Positions 43,584 through 54,420 of a stretch of 60,000 bases of DNA are shown one piece after another. This stretch comes from Takakia lepidozioides (lineage: Eukaryota > Streptophyta > Takakiopsida > Takakiales > Takakiaceae): NCBI GenBank assembly GCA_030704615.1, contig CM060731.1, positions 78,040,756 through 78,100,755 on the forward strand, read 5' to 3'. The notes under the pieces were generated by a model. The model was not told the DNA's origin and made no database searches. It was given only the letters and a program-made list of their open reading frames with translations. Within the stretch, counting starts at the first letter, position 1, and each line of letters begins with the position of its first letter. The translations under genes and the position numbers were made by a program.

Positions 43584-45699
43584 TCAAATTGAAATTTTCT
43601 GCCCAAGCTTAGTCTGTTGTATCTCTTGAAGAACAAGGGCAACCAGTTTGTGCTGCACATCTAGCTCCTTTGCGAGACGATGGTCATCCACATTATGCAC
43701 CTCAAGTGACACCTGCAAAATAGATTTCATTGGATCAGTGCTGTATGTGCGCAGTTAGGGAAGGAAGTTATCTTTTTGGATAGCTGTTGGCATAGTAGCA
43801 TTTTCTGGAATCGAATTGAAGGGAGTTTATCATAAACAAAAAACACTTAGAGCCAATAAAACTGAGAGACTGCATGCACCAACCAGACTATTGTCTTGTG
43901 CTCACGTTTCAATCTGTGCACAACCCATAAGAGTGTCTTTTACTCAAAAGACCAAGAGAAAAACATGCCGTCCCCTCACTCTTCCTTTTCTCTCCCTGTG
44001 CAGGTACCCTCTGTTCAAATGGCAACCTTAGTGGAAGGGAGAAGTTTGGCCTGCTCAACATCATGTGACCAAGTGCCACAGTGCACACATATCTTGGCAG
44101 ATGATGAAGACACTGCATCCAGCACCTCCTGCTTGTAGTTTTGCAGCCAGGTTTGATCTTTGCCTGGTCTGATGGATGATGTGCTCAGATCCACCTGTAC
44201 AAACGAGTCAATCCCTCAGCTTGAAGACTCAAGATTCCTGTTTACTCTTAATATCCCCCTGTATTTGCAGATCTCAAACTGTAGAGGAAAGGTCCGGCCC
44301 AAGATTCAGCCTTGGCTGAGCCTTACCATGTCCAATCAACCATCAGTGGACATGAGTCACCATGAGCAACCCATTCCATCAACATTGTGGTTGCTTCCGG
44401 ATTGCATCCATGGTGCGTACATGCTCTAGTTGTTCCTGCATTGGTTCAAAATAGAGCTAGGACGAAATCCATGTCCCTCCCTCGTTTAAACCCCTTGAAC
44501 TGCTCTCTTTCCTCTCTTTGACACACACCAAAACAGACGAGCATGAACTCATGTACAACAACTATTTGGGGTGGAGAATTCAAGTAAACCTGTGGGCAGA
44601 AGGCAATGACGGAAGTCGCAAGGGGAGAGAACAAGAGAGCTGCACTTGCACCCATGGAGTCACCAAGCATTATCACATGTCTGTACGGTTTCAAAGCCAT
44701 ATGTAACTGGCTTCGGTAGTAGGACCCCAATGCCAAATGCCCAGTATCTGCAGATTCCTGCCCCATTGAAGACACAGCTTTGCATTCACTAAACAACTGC
44801 GCGTCACTTGCAATACTTTCTTCCTGCCGCTCCTTGTGTGTGTACCAGGAGCGTTGGCTGTCCACAACATAGAGTATGTCAAAGGCAGAGATCACCTCTT
44901 TTGCTTCCATCTCAGCCTTTGCTCTTCGCAGCACCCCTCCCCTGCTCACAAAGGTAATGTGATGTCACAGTAGGTCTAAGGAAAATAACCGTACACAGAA
45001 AGTCTACAGTGAACCCGGGTTGGCATTCATATGTTCTGTACTTTCAGCATCCAATATAATGAGGCGACAAGAACCATTGGACTCTCGCTGCTGGATCAAA
45101 AGTCTCAGCTTAATTGGAAATGCAGTGTGGATCTCTCTGGTTCCTGGGAGGCCCATGACACACACCACCTGGGGTCCAGAAGTGGAAACATGGCCGTAAT
45201 GAGAGTACAAAGAAAGTTCATCAGCTGAAATTGAAGTCTCCGCTAGATCACAGGAGTTGCGAGCATAGGTAAGTTTAGACAGAACTCACCAATTGGGCAC
45301 ACAGGGGGCACTTCCAAAAGCAACAACAACTACATCTGCTCTCTCCCCCTCGTCCCACTGCTTAAGCTGCATAATAACACACACAAGGCCAAATTTTTTT
45401 ACTGTTAGAATGTCTGATGTTAAAGTCCACTCAGGAGCAAATCTTACAACTAGGAGATTGATTAGTCATTGCGATCCATGCTTTGGAAGCCCGGCAGGTT
45501 GAAGGATTGGCCATTTCCAGTGGAAATGATGGTAAAGACCCATGTCTGGGTTTCTTTTTTGTGCTTGATGATTTCTTACTCATGGGAGCTTACCACCCAC
45601 CTTAAAATAGCCTCCTTGGCTCCTTGCATCACCCGTTCCAGATATTTCCGAGACAGAGACCACCTTCTTCAATGTATCCAAAATCTCTCCTGGAAGTTT
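43584..45699 (-). CDS. Serine-hydrolase-like protein with GDSMG elbow, several exons
   Basis: Minus-strand exons in order: 45601-45699, 45290-45366, 45015-45168, 44590-44936, 44027-44194 and 43584-43712 (stop TGA). Most junctions keep phase; that between 45290 and 45168 does not, so a small exon or a shift is missed there. The fourth exon carries YRHVIMLGDSMGASAALLFS, a nucleophile elbow G-D-S-M-G, followed across an intron by FCPQ and VDLSTSSIRPGKDQTW. The last exon gives VSLEVHNVDDHRLAKELDVQ, with Asp and His positions suitable for a triad. Esterase or lipase activity is possible; substrate unknown. The first exon listed has an open phase at its 5' side, so the gene must begin upstream, possibly in the LRR gene at 46.5-49.8 kb. 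Confidence 0.7.
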
Positions 45700-46492
45700 C
45701 TGCAATTTGAAGAGAACAATCTTACTGAAGCAGAGAGAGAATGAGAAGAGAAACAGACATAAGATAAGGGCTTACCTCCAACTAAAACTGTGCAATAGAA
45801 TCCTTAAACCTTAATAACCCAATTCCAATAAATTCGACTAGGTTTAGCCACCTTAACCTAAAGTCAGAAAGAGTTGGCACAGAAGTTTGAGAAGAGTAAA
45901 ACTTATGACATTTTGGTGCACATGCTACGATAAACAGGGGAGTAGGAGACATGATGTTCCTCCCGGAGTGGCCACTCTTGTTGGGTCTTGATGGTTATCA
46001 AAGCAATCCTATACTGGAGGGTGTCACACAGACACATTCAAACTTGAATTAGGTTAGATCACAAGGAGTACCACATCGGAGCTGATACCACAAGCTTTGA
46101 GCTGAGTAAATGATGGTAGCATCTCCCACAAACATTGGCCTTCCAAAGGGTTGCTCTGCTCAAGTTAACCACAAATCCATTTGAAAAATTGTCAGTGGGG
46201 CCTTCTTTGGAAAAACATCTATTGTTTCTCACCATGCACTCTGGAGACACCCTCTTGTAAGTCTCCCATAGTAGTGAGATCAGCTAATGTCTCCAGCACA
46301 TTTCACAAGCACGCATGCTGCTCGAGCATGTCTCACCAGTTGCAGCATCAAGTCCGCATCCATCCATTTGAAGTAAAATAGACCAGAAATAATGAAGTTC
46401 AATTAAATCTTCCATCCACCTTCGCCACTGAGTGAAGTTAAGGAACATAGGAATCAAGAACACCTTCCGAGAAAAAGTCGCAAGCAGCCCAC
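45700..46492 (-). other. Intron or intergenic gap between LRR and hydrolase exons
   Basis: About 790 bp without a clear exon. A minus-strand stretch near 46300-46440 is open and has an acceptor (cactcag) and a donor (actg|gtgaga), but its translation is not LRR-like and its phase does not meet the next exon. No stop-plus-polyadenylation arrangement for the LRR gene is obvious, which keeps the single-gene reading alive. Confidence 0.4.
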
Positions 46493-49400
46493 CTCCAGCC
46501 ATACATATGCAAGCTTCTTCAAATTTGCCAGGCTCCTTGGAACTCTAATTAACCTGTTTCCATACCTGAGCCATCCCAGCCTACCACAGGTCAATTACGT
46601 GCAATGACATAAATTTTTTGCAAAGACAACAATCACAACACCAATGAGAGGACCCAAAGAGGAGGGGACTTACAACCAAAGTGTCTCAAGAGCTGGAAGC
46701 TCCCCAATGGAGTCAGGCAAAACTGTGAGAAGATTATCCGCTACCGACAGTTGCCGCAAGGAGCTCAATCCACCCAAATCAACAGGCAAAACCTCCAGAC
46801 TATTGCCCTGCAATACCACTTGATATTGGTTTCTAGCTCAGACCTCAGTAAGTTTGGAAAATCATAGATTCTTCTTTTGAGAATATGATAAACAAGATGT
46901 AAGCATAGAGCATGAATACATCTATAAGGGAGCAAGTGCAGTGGGGCTATGCCTGCCTGAAGCCACAGGTCTTGTAGGGATGAAAGTCGACCCAAACTTT
47001 CAGGAACCCGTTTTAAGCAATTTCCATACACAGCCAGCACTTTCAGTGCCTTCAAACTTCCAACACCTGCATCAAAGGCAATGTTTTGCTAGTTAAGCAC
47101 TAATGTTTAAGACACAAATGTAGATGTATGGCAAATGAGGGCAATCAATTGAAGTAATGTACATAATTGATGATTTGGAGCACCCAGAATTCGAATGAAA
47201 TGGAATCTACCCTAGTGGTTTTCCTGCCATGGAAGCTGGAACTGCAGTATATGTTCATCTTTGTGGCCAAAGCCACATCACTGCACTGATGTGTATGCAA
47301 AAGAGGATTTGACAACACTTCTAATCTAACGACACCTTGGGGCCTCCAATATTCCCATTCCATATTTTCAATATCCCACTGGTTGCTTGTGCTGCTGAAG
47401 TTTGTTTGCTCCAGTAATCACGGGTTCAAACGGGTCAAAAGGTTCGGTATCAAAACACATGAGGACAGCTTATGTTGAGTTAAATGGGTAATGTTGGGAG
47501 GGGTAGCAATGTTGAAAACTGCAGGAGATCTTGACTACTGAGGTTGAAGACAGATGCTTACCAGCTGGGATTTGATGCAGATGGTTTCCAGCAACTGAAA
47601 GAATCTGGGATGCACATGACCACGGGCTTTTGTAAGCCACAGTACTCCACATTGAAGGACAGTATATGGCACTTCAAACTCTGAAGACCAACACAGCAAC
47701 TCCCCTGTAGCCTCAAGGAACTATCTTCAAACACGAAGGAAAAGTATTTAGCATCTGTCAGAAGCTAACTTGGAGACCACTCACCTTTTCTAACCAAAGG
47801 CCAACCTCAGAAACATGGCCAACCTTGATTGCAAATCCCTGGGCATACCTGAAGGTTACTGAGTTCAGACATGGACTCTGGAAGGGTAGAGAGCTTGTTC
47901 CCTGCAAGTGCCAGCATGCGCAACTGCCGTAGCTCTCCTATCTGTACTACCCATGCCAACACATCTTCTCAAAAAAGCGGACCTGAAAACCGGAGTCCTA
48001 GAGAGGAAGCAATTTGAAATATCTATTTCCACTTGCATGAGCAGGCTATGAGCTTTACATGTGATTTCGCCTTGCAATCCTTGTGGATCATCCAGATCCC
48101 AAAGAGATGGGGAAGCCATTTTGTCCTGTGAAACAAACCTCTGCTGGCAGAGCGTGAAGGATGTTGCCATGGACCCAAAGACCCTCCAGCTGCTGCAGCT
48201 TGCCTATACTCGCGGGCAGCTCCTGCAGTGCATTGCCTGCTAGCCCCAACCTGCGCAACTGCACCAAAACCCCAATATGTCATCACATGAAGCATTTGTT
48301 ATCGTGCATGGAAATGAGAGAAACAGAGACTTGCGCGAGAAACAATCCCCTGACAAGGGCCAGTACCTGCAAAACAGGTTATTCTTTCTTCTGATCGGTA
48401 TCATCCCTCTCTCTCAGAAACAATTTGTAGGAGGATGACAACAAGGGGGGAAATCAAGAGAAAACATAGAACTAGGGGAGTGTGGACCCTCCAGCCATTT
48501 ACTCATTGTATGAAAGAGACAAGGGACGTACCTTGTGCAGATTTTTTATGTCATCCGGCATGAAGCTGATCTTGTTTCCCGCAAGAGAGAGATCCACAAG
48601 GTCCGTAACTTGGAACACTTGAGATGGTACTTCCACAAGTCCTGAACAATGCAAGAGGACAATTCACTTGAGGCTTAATACACTTGCAGTTTCCATCACC
48701 ACTTCGTCCATCATGCTTCCAGGGGGTGGATATGCTTCCGTGATGTTCATTCCACTTGCTCTTGATGTTAAAAGTAGGTGTGCAAGCACTTGGATATCAT
48801 GCATTGGATTGGCATATAAAGCACCATTTCCTTTCATTTCATTTCACTCTCTATCTTGTGCAAAACAAACAGAAGGCATCATCCCTTGCTAGAAAACATT
48901 TTGTCATACACCCATTCAGGAAAGTAGCTATATCATGGGGTGCTTTACACTGCAGATTGCTTCCAACACTGTTCAAAATAAAAATCAATTCAAAGGTGGT
49001 TACCGCAATCACTGAGGTCCAATCGACCGGTGCTAGCTGCTAGAGAAATGCGCGCCTCCACATCCGCTGCCACACCTGTGTCACATCTCTCCTGTCATCT
49101 GGATCTTTTCAGCAGAAACTACATTCACCACTAGAATTACCTGTTTTGGTCACACCTCAGTCAGTTTGGATCTTAAGTGGGTTATTAAACCCTGATCCTA
49201 AAGACTCTAACAGCATAATTGATTTGATTTGATAATGGGTCAAACTTGCATTAAAGACCATGATGCAGTGATTCACTCAACAGCTTCGATTGAGAAAATA
49301 GTTACCGCGAGTTGAACCAGGAATATAAAACTGCATTGGCCTTGCCCCTTTGACAACTCAAGTAGACATAAGTAAATAAAGCTCCACAGGGTTTCATCAT

Positions 49401-49841
49401 CTTTGACAACTCAAGTAGACATTTGCAGTAAAGAATATGCAGCGCAACCACTATCCCTGTAACAGAAAAACCATCGTGCATAGACTCTACGAAGGAACAC
49501 TAGGCTTAACACACACCATGGTTGATTTCCTGTTTGATTGTGACAATACAGGCCTAGTTGCACATCTTACTGGGAAGGAACATACGAGGTAAAGAGGATG
49601 ATGCAGCCAAACAAACAGGGGTAGTCCTGCTCACAGCATGTCTGCCATGCCAGTACTGACAGTCCAGACGTCGGTTGAGTCCGGTGCTGGAGGAAACTCC
49701 GTGCTTCCAGCTCCAGTTTGATCTAGCATTGGCGCAGCTCCACAGTGCCCCACCCACACCAGCTGGATGGGGAGCCACGCATGTGCGTGCAAAGAGGGAG
49801 GATGGAGAGGCCAAACGAGACAAGCAAGGAGATGCGTCCAT
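46493..49841 (-). CDS. Leucine-rich-repeat protein, plastid-type leader, 3' end open
   Basis: Ten exons join in phase from ATG 49841: 49571-49841, 49004-49075, 48532-48641, 48139-48258, 47849-47941, 47785-47823, 47562-47604, 46957-47066, 46674-46807, 46493-46565 (355 codons). The first 90 residues are Ser/Arg/Ala-rich and look like a transit peptide. Then LRRs of the 23-residue SDS22/Shoc2-like type follow, each L-x-x-L-x-(L/V)-A-G-N-x-L-x-x-(L/V/I)-P, for example LRRLGLAGNALQELPASIGK and LRQLSVADNLLTVLPDSIGE. Such repeats form a curved protein-binding surface. The intron after 46957 uses a GC donor (cag|gcaggc). The last repeat ends YVWLE in phase 0 with no stop, so more exons follow; the same-strand hydrolase exons begin 0.8 kb away. 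Confidence 0.85.
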
Positions 49842-50113
49842 GGAAATCAACCTCCCTCTCGCTTCCCATGCATTGAATAAAAGAAATCACCGCAAGGGAC
49901 CGAAATTCTGTATTGCTTTAGTATGGTTTGAATCGCCTCCACAGCTAGAAAAGCGCAGACAACAGATTGCGATTTTTTGCCATAACAGTTCCTTCCACCC
50001 AACATTGAGCTACATTGGATGACAAAGCTCCGAAGGTGGGCCCCGCGTGGATTGGACTCTCATCTCGGGACCCAAATGGAAGGATCCGCTTGCATTGCAA
50101 GAAGATTCAAGAC
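49842..50113. promoter_or_regulatory. Compact bidirectional promoter region (272 bp between start codons)
   Basis: Separates the ATG of the LRR gene (minus) from the first in-frame ATG of the IGPS-like gene (plus). No TATA box stands out. If either gene has an upstream non-coding exon the shared region would be different. Confidence 0.4.
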
Positions 50114-52802
50114 ATGATCTCCAACTGGGGAGGCCAACTTTTCGTTTTTGGCAAACCCAGCTGCTCGGGTGGCACCGAGGGGTTAAGTGGACCTGGGCTC
50201 TGTCGTGACTGCACAACGCAAACGCTGGATATGGTGGCCACACTGCTACCTGCCTCATGGCGTCCCTGCCTTGGCCATCTCGCATGTCTGCCCAGAGTAC
50301 GTGCAGCACAAGCGGAAGGGGAGAGCCAGGGAAGCAGGCTAGGAGGTATCATCCGCAACAAGCAGCGCATTCTTGATTCACAGCTGCGCACAATGTCGGA
50401 AGGCCAGCTGGAAGCACGCCTGTCCTCCTTGCAATCTGTGGCCTCTCCCCACGGCCTGCTGGACACAATTGCAAATCAGATTTTGCAGGGACGCACCACG
50501 ATTATTGTGGAGGCAGCTCGCCTTTCTCCTTCAGAGTCGCCTGAGAGTCTTGCACAACGTTGCTCCGACTATGTGGCTTGGGGTATGGTTTGCATTGAGA
50601 AAACTTATTCCACAGATTTATCCTCTAGAATTTTGTTATCTCAGTCCCCCACGTCTTTTTTCTCACGTAAAACTGGTCTCTTTCTATGGCAGTGCAACCC
50701 TTTTCACTTAGCCTTTTCCAAGCCGATTTGCCATTAGTCTTTTGGAAATGCTGGTACCAGGGGAGGTTTAGGATGTCCTATTGCATAATTCTGACGGCTC
50801 TTGGCTCCCGTCAAGGTGCAACTGCGGTGGCGATATGCACGGATGAAGAAAAATCGCCCAATGGTGTGGCTGATCTGACATCAGTCTGCAAAGGTAGTAT
50901 TTCTGTGTAGCCTTCAGTTCCGAACCTCTTCTGTTGAGTGTAACAGTTATAATACCTTCGTTCCTAAATTTCTTGTAGGTTGCTGGGTTCACTGTTTTCT
51001 AACTGTCAGAGAAGTCTAGTGCGTGCTGTACAAGTACTACTGTTTGAAGTTGCAAGGTTTTCTAAGTTGAGCATCGAACTAATTTCTATATGCTAACAAG
51101 GCAGTTGAAACTCTTGCTAGCAGCTTTGAGTGTGCCAGTTCTGCGCAAGGACTGGATCATTCATCCTTTGCAGGTAATATGATTATACATTGTGGAAGTT
51201 GTGTCAATCATACTGGTCTTACTAATGGGATTGATGCCATTGCTTGTAATAACTTTGAGGAAGTAGCAGGGAACAGATTTCAGCTGAATGGCTTAATTTC
51301 TAGTCTGTGAGCTAAAAGTTGGAGTGGGACTACACATCTGTCCTTGTTCTCTGAACCAAATCTTCCTGGAAAGAGAAAGTTGTTGCTCAATTTGTAGGTG
51401 GAGAAGTTCATTCACATGTGCGAAGACCTTTCTGATACTCCACACTGCGCTGGTTCTGTGTGGTTTGAAGATTGCTGAGACGCGGGAGGCCGGGGCTGCT
51501 GCCCTTACAGCAGTGTACACAGTGCTGAGCAAAGGTGACAGTTAAGACTACCCAGTATCAACCCATTTGATGTCAACAAGGATCCGATGAAGTGGTAATT
51601 GCCGAAGTCTTAAGTCTTAAGTCTTTCAAAGGGATCTGACTGATTGGGTTTGTTTCCTCCAGTAGAGCAGAAATCCTTACTTATAGTTCAGTAAATTGGT
51701 GACACTGTGCAGGAACACCAGCCATTTTGAACTACGCAGTTACACTGGGACTGGATGCCATTGTTGAGGTTTGTCTTATGTGTGAATTTCGTATTGTGGT
51801 GTCTGTCTCCAGTTTACCTCATATCTAGAGTCTCCATTTATCTCTTGATCCTTCGAATGTGGTGATATGCTGTTTAACCAACCTTCTCTCCTCTTCCTTC
51901 TTTAGAAGGCAGGTGTAGATAATTGAGACTTCAGTGTCCTTCTATAATCCCTTGTCTTGAAAGAGCTAGGTTAGTGGCCACTTTACTATGGTTAGCATTG
52001 TGGGTACAGTCACATTTTTGAATGGGGCATCACAGGTCATCAACATGAAGGAGCTAGAGGAAGTTGCAGCTTTTGGGATCCCCATCTATGGAATAAACCT
52101 TTCTGTTGGCCTCTCGGTATGTATTTCACTGATAAGATTTCCCTTTGTTAGTCAGTCACCATAATGGTCCAGTCTACAGTATTATACATCCAATGATCCA
52201 ATGATTTGTGCCTGGCAAATTTCTGCACAATGAGTGTTGACATTTATGGTGGATTTGTGGGAGGCCTTGTGTTGATCAGCTGTCACTGCCTGGAATAAGA
52301 CGAGATATAGCCAAGTCACTGATTGGGGAGCTCCCTTTTGGAGCTTCATCGGTGGTGGTGAGTCTCTTTGCACAATCTGGAATCGCGCTAATTGTCCAAT
52401 GTGCAGGGTTTAGGGTATAAGGGCGTTTAGTCATGAGTAGTGTTGCAGCATGTGGTGCCAATATGCTAGTTGAGGTCCTGATATTATGCTTTGCAGGCAT
52501 TTTCTCTAGTAACCTGCTGATGCCAAACAGGCCAAAGTATTGATCTCAACTGTTCATCCCCAGTTGGTTCCTTGTAATGTACTCGTTGGTTGTGGTTTTT
52601 TCACTGTTGAAGAACCTATATCTTTGGTGTTTTGTATGTGACACAGGGTGTGTACTCCAGAGAAGATGCCATAGCTATGAAAGCAGCAGGAGCCGATGCA
52701 GTTTATGTCAAACATGAGGTCTTGCAGGGTCAAGGTGCTTCAGAGAAGATGCCCCAAAGTTTTTTAGAGAGCTTACGAGATGCCATGAGTGGAGATGACT
52801 AG
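50114..52802 (+). CDS. Indole-3-glycerol-phosphate-synthase-like TIM-barrel protein, divergent active site
   Basis: Eight exons join in phase to 344 aa: 50114-50582, 50816-50893, 51121-51173, 51471-51534, 51713-51768, 52036-52116, 52280-52357, 52647-52802. Residues 1-70 look like a transit peptide. The order of conserved segments matches IGPS (TrpC), which closes the indole ring in tryptophan synthesis: TTIIVEAARLSPS, GATAVAICTDEEK, VPVLRKDWIIHP, TLGLDAIVE, IPIYGINLSVGL and GVYSREDAIAMKAAGADAVY. Of the known IGPS catalytic residues, Glu (E133), Lys (K192), Glu (E240) and Asn (N261) are present. The Lys of the EVKKxSPS motif is Ala, the Arg of GINNR is Ser and the Ser of the SESG loop is Val. 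It is either a paralog with altered chemistry or a non-catalytic relative. The frame is open upstream of 50114 to 50015 but has no ATG there. Confidence 0.85.
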
Positions 52803-54420
52803 CCCACGTCTCTAATCATATTTCTGAGAAGATCAACATGTCGTATTGTTCCGAATACATGACTTGATTGTTGACTTGATGGATTCAAAGCCACCCTGCA
52901 CTTCTCTACTTTGTGAACTACACTCTAACCCCCTAATCTTTGCGATGTGTGGGTAGTTGGTTTGATGGGACTACCTCTCTCTTCCACTGCTCCATCATTT
53001 TTCTGCAATCTCTGACACTACAGCAAGCTACATTTAGGCCTTTAAAGTTTATACTTTATGTATGATATATAATAGACCATTTATAATAGTGCGTATTGTC
53101 TGTATGGACACAGTAAAGAATTCCAGTAGCTAAATTTGTGTGTCAAATTGTCAGCCTTTGAAGACCTTAGCAATTTTACACCATTGCACAATCTGTAGGA
53201 ATTTGGATTATAGAGTACAAAGGCTCAGAAGTCCCTTCTGGAAGTTTGTAATTCGTATCTTTTTGTAATCTGGTTACCAAATTATAGGCCGCGTCGAAAA
53301 TGACCATGCATCTGTACCTTTCAATGTACCATATCCAATGATCATTGCTTAGTGAATAGAGTCACAAATTGTCACGGTCAGTTTTCTGCTAGAAGCTATT
53401 GTGTCATGCAACTGTGGCTGTCTTCCAATTGCAAATATTTCTCTGCTACCAGATCATATCTGCAAGATGGTAGTAGCTCTTCTACCCATGCAACATGGTT
53501 GTGGAGAGAGTATTGTGAAGAGATCCCTGAGATTTGTGGGTTTGGATGCCTCCCAAGAGAGTACGGTCAGGACTTGACATCGACTGAGATGCACACATCT
53601 GAAAGAATCACTGTTGCAGTGCCTGATGTAGAGGCCTCCCAGAAAGATCGTCACAAAAAGATATGGCTTTCATGTCAGTGGGGGGTTTGTCATTTTGGAT
53701 CTGAACATTCATTTTGGGGTCACCCTACTGTACCTATACGTCTGCAGTGTTGTATCATAGTCTGAACCCAGTAAGCACACATCCACTCAGATACAAAACA
53801 GAAACAACTCACAGTTAAGAGTTTGCTCTTTCAATCCTTGTCGTTTGATTTGTTTACCTGGTGCACTGACATTTTTTCTATCAAAGACGGGTGAGCTCAT
53901 TTTCCCTTTGGTAAGCCAAAGATGGCTGCAAAGATCAAATACAATCCGGCAAAGTACAACCAGTCTACCCCTTTCTATAAGCACTTTCCGACAGATCTAC
54001 ACAGGAGGTATACCATGTCTCCTATGGGCCCCTCCCTGCATGTCTAGGCCCTGTGGAGTTCAAAAACCAAGGGAGGAAACAGACAACCAAGGTGAACTAT
54101 TCACTACTTACTGGTGATCATAATTTACCATGCTTTACTTTCTGATTCTGCCCACCTAAATGGTTTTGCTGCACTTGGAATACTGAACCTGGCTCCCCCA
54201 TTGTGACTAGCAAACTTCTGGGCTCCCTCCGTCTAATGTCTTTTTAGGCTGTAATTATTGAACAGGGCTGCTCTATCTGTGAGCCTATCAAACATGGCAA
54301 CAGTCCTGGAGTTTTCAAGGGGCTGCTGTCAAAACACCACACATACCAGCTCTGGGGGTCCATTTTGCTTGCTTATGCCGTATGGAGCTCTCTACCTCTC
54401 CATTGGAAAATAAAAAACAC
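52803..54420. other. Convergent intergenic region, no gene seen
   Basis: Lies between the stop of the IGPS-like gene and the stop of RPA2, which converge. AT-rich; the 137-codon plus frame at 53352-53765 has no recognised motif and no splice support. Confidence 0.4.

Noticed and set aside
53352-53765. Plus-strand open frame of 137 codons between the IGPS-like gene and RPA2
   Set aside because: No motif and no plausible splice partners; lies in a convergent 3' intergenic region.
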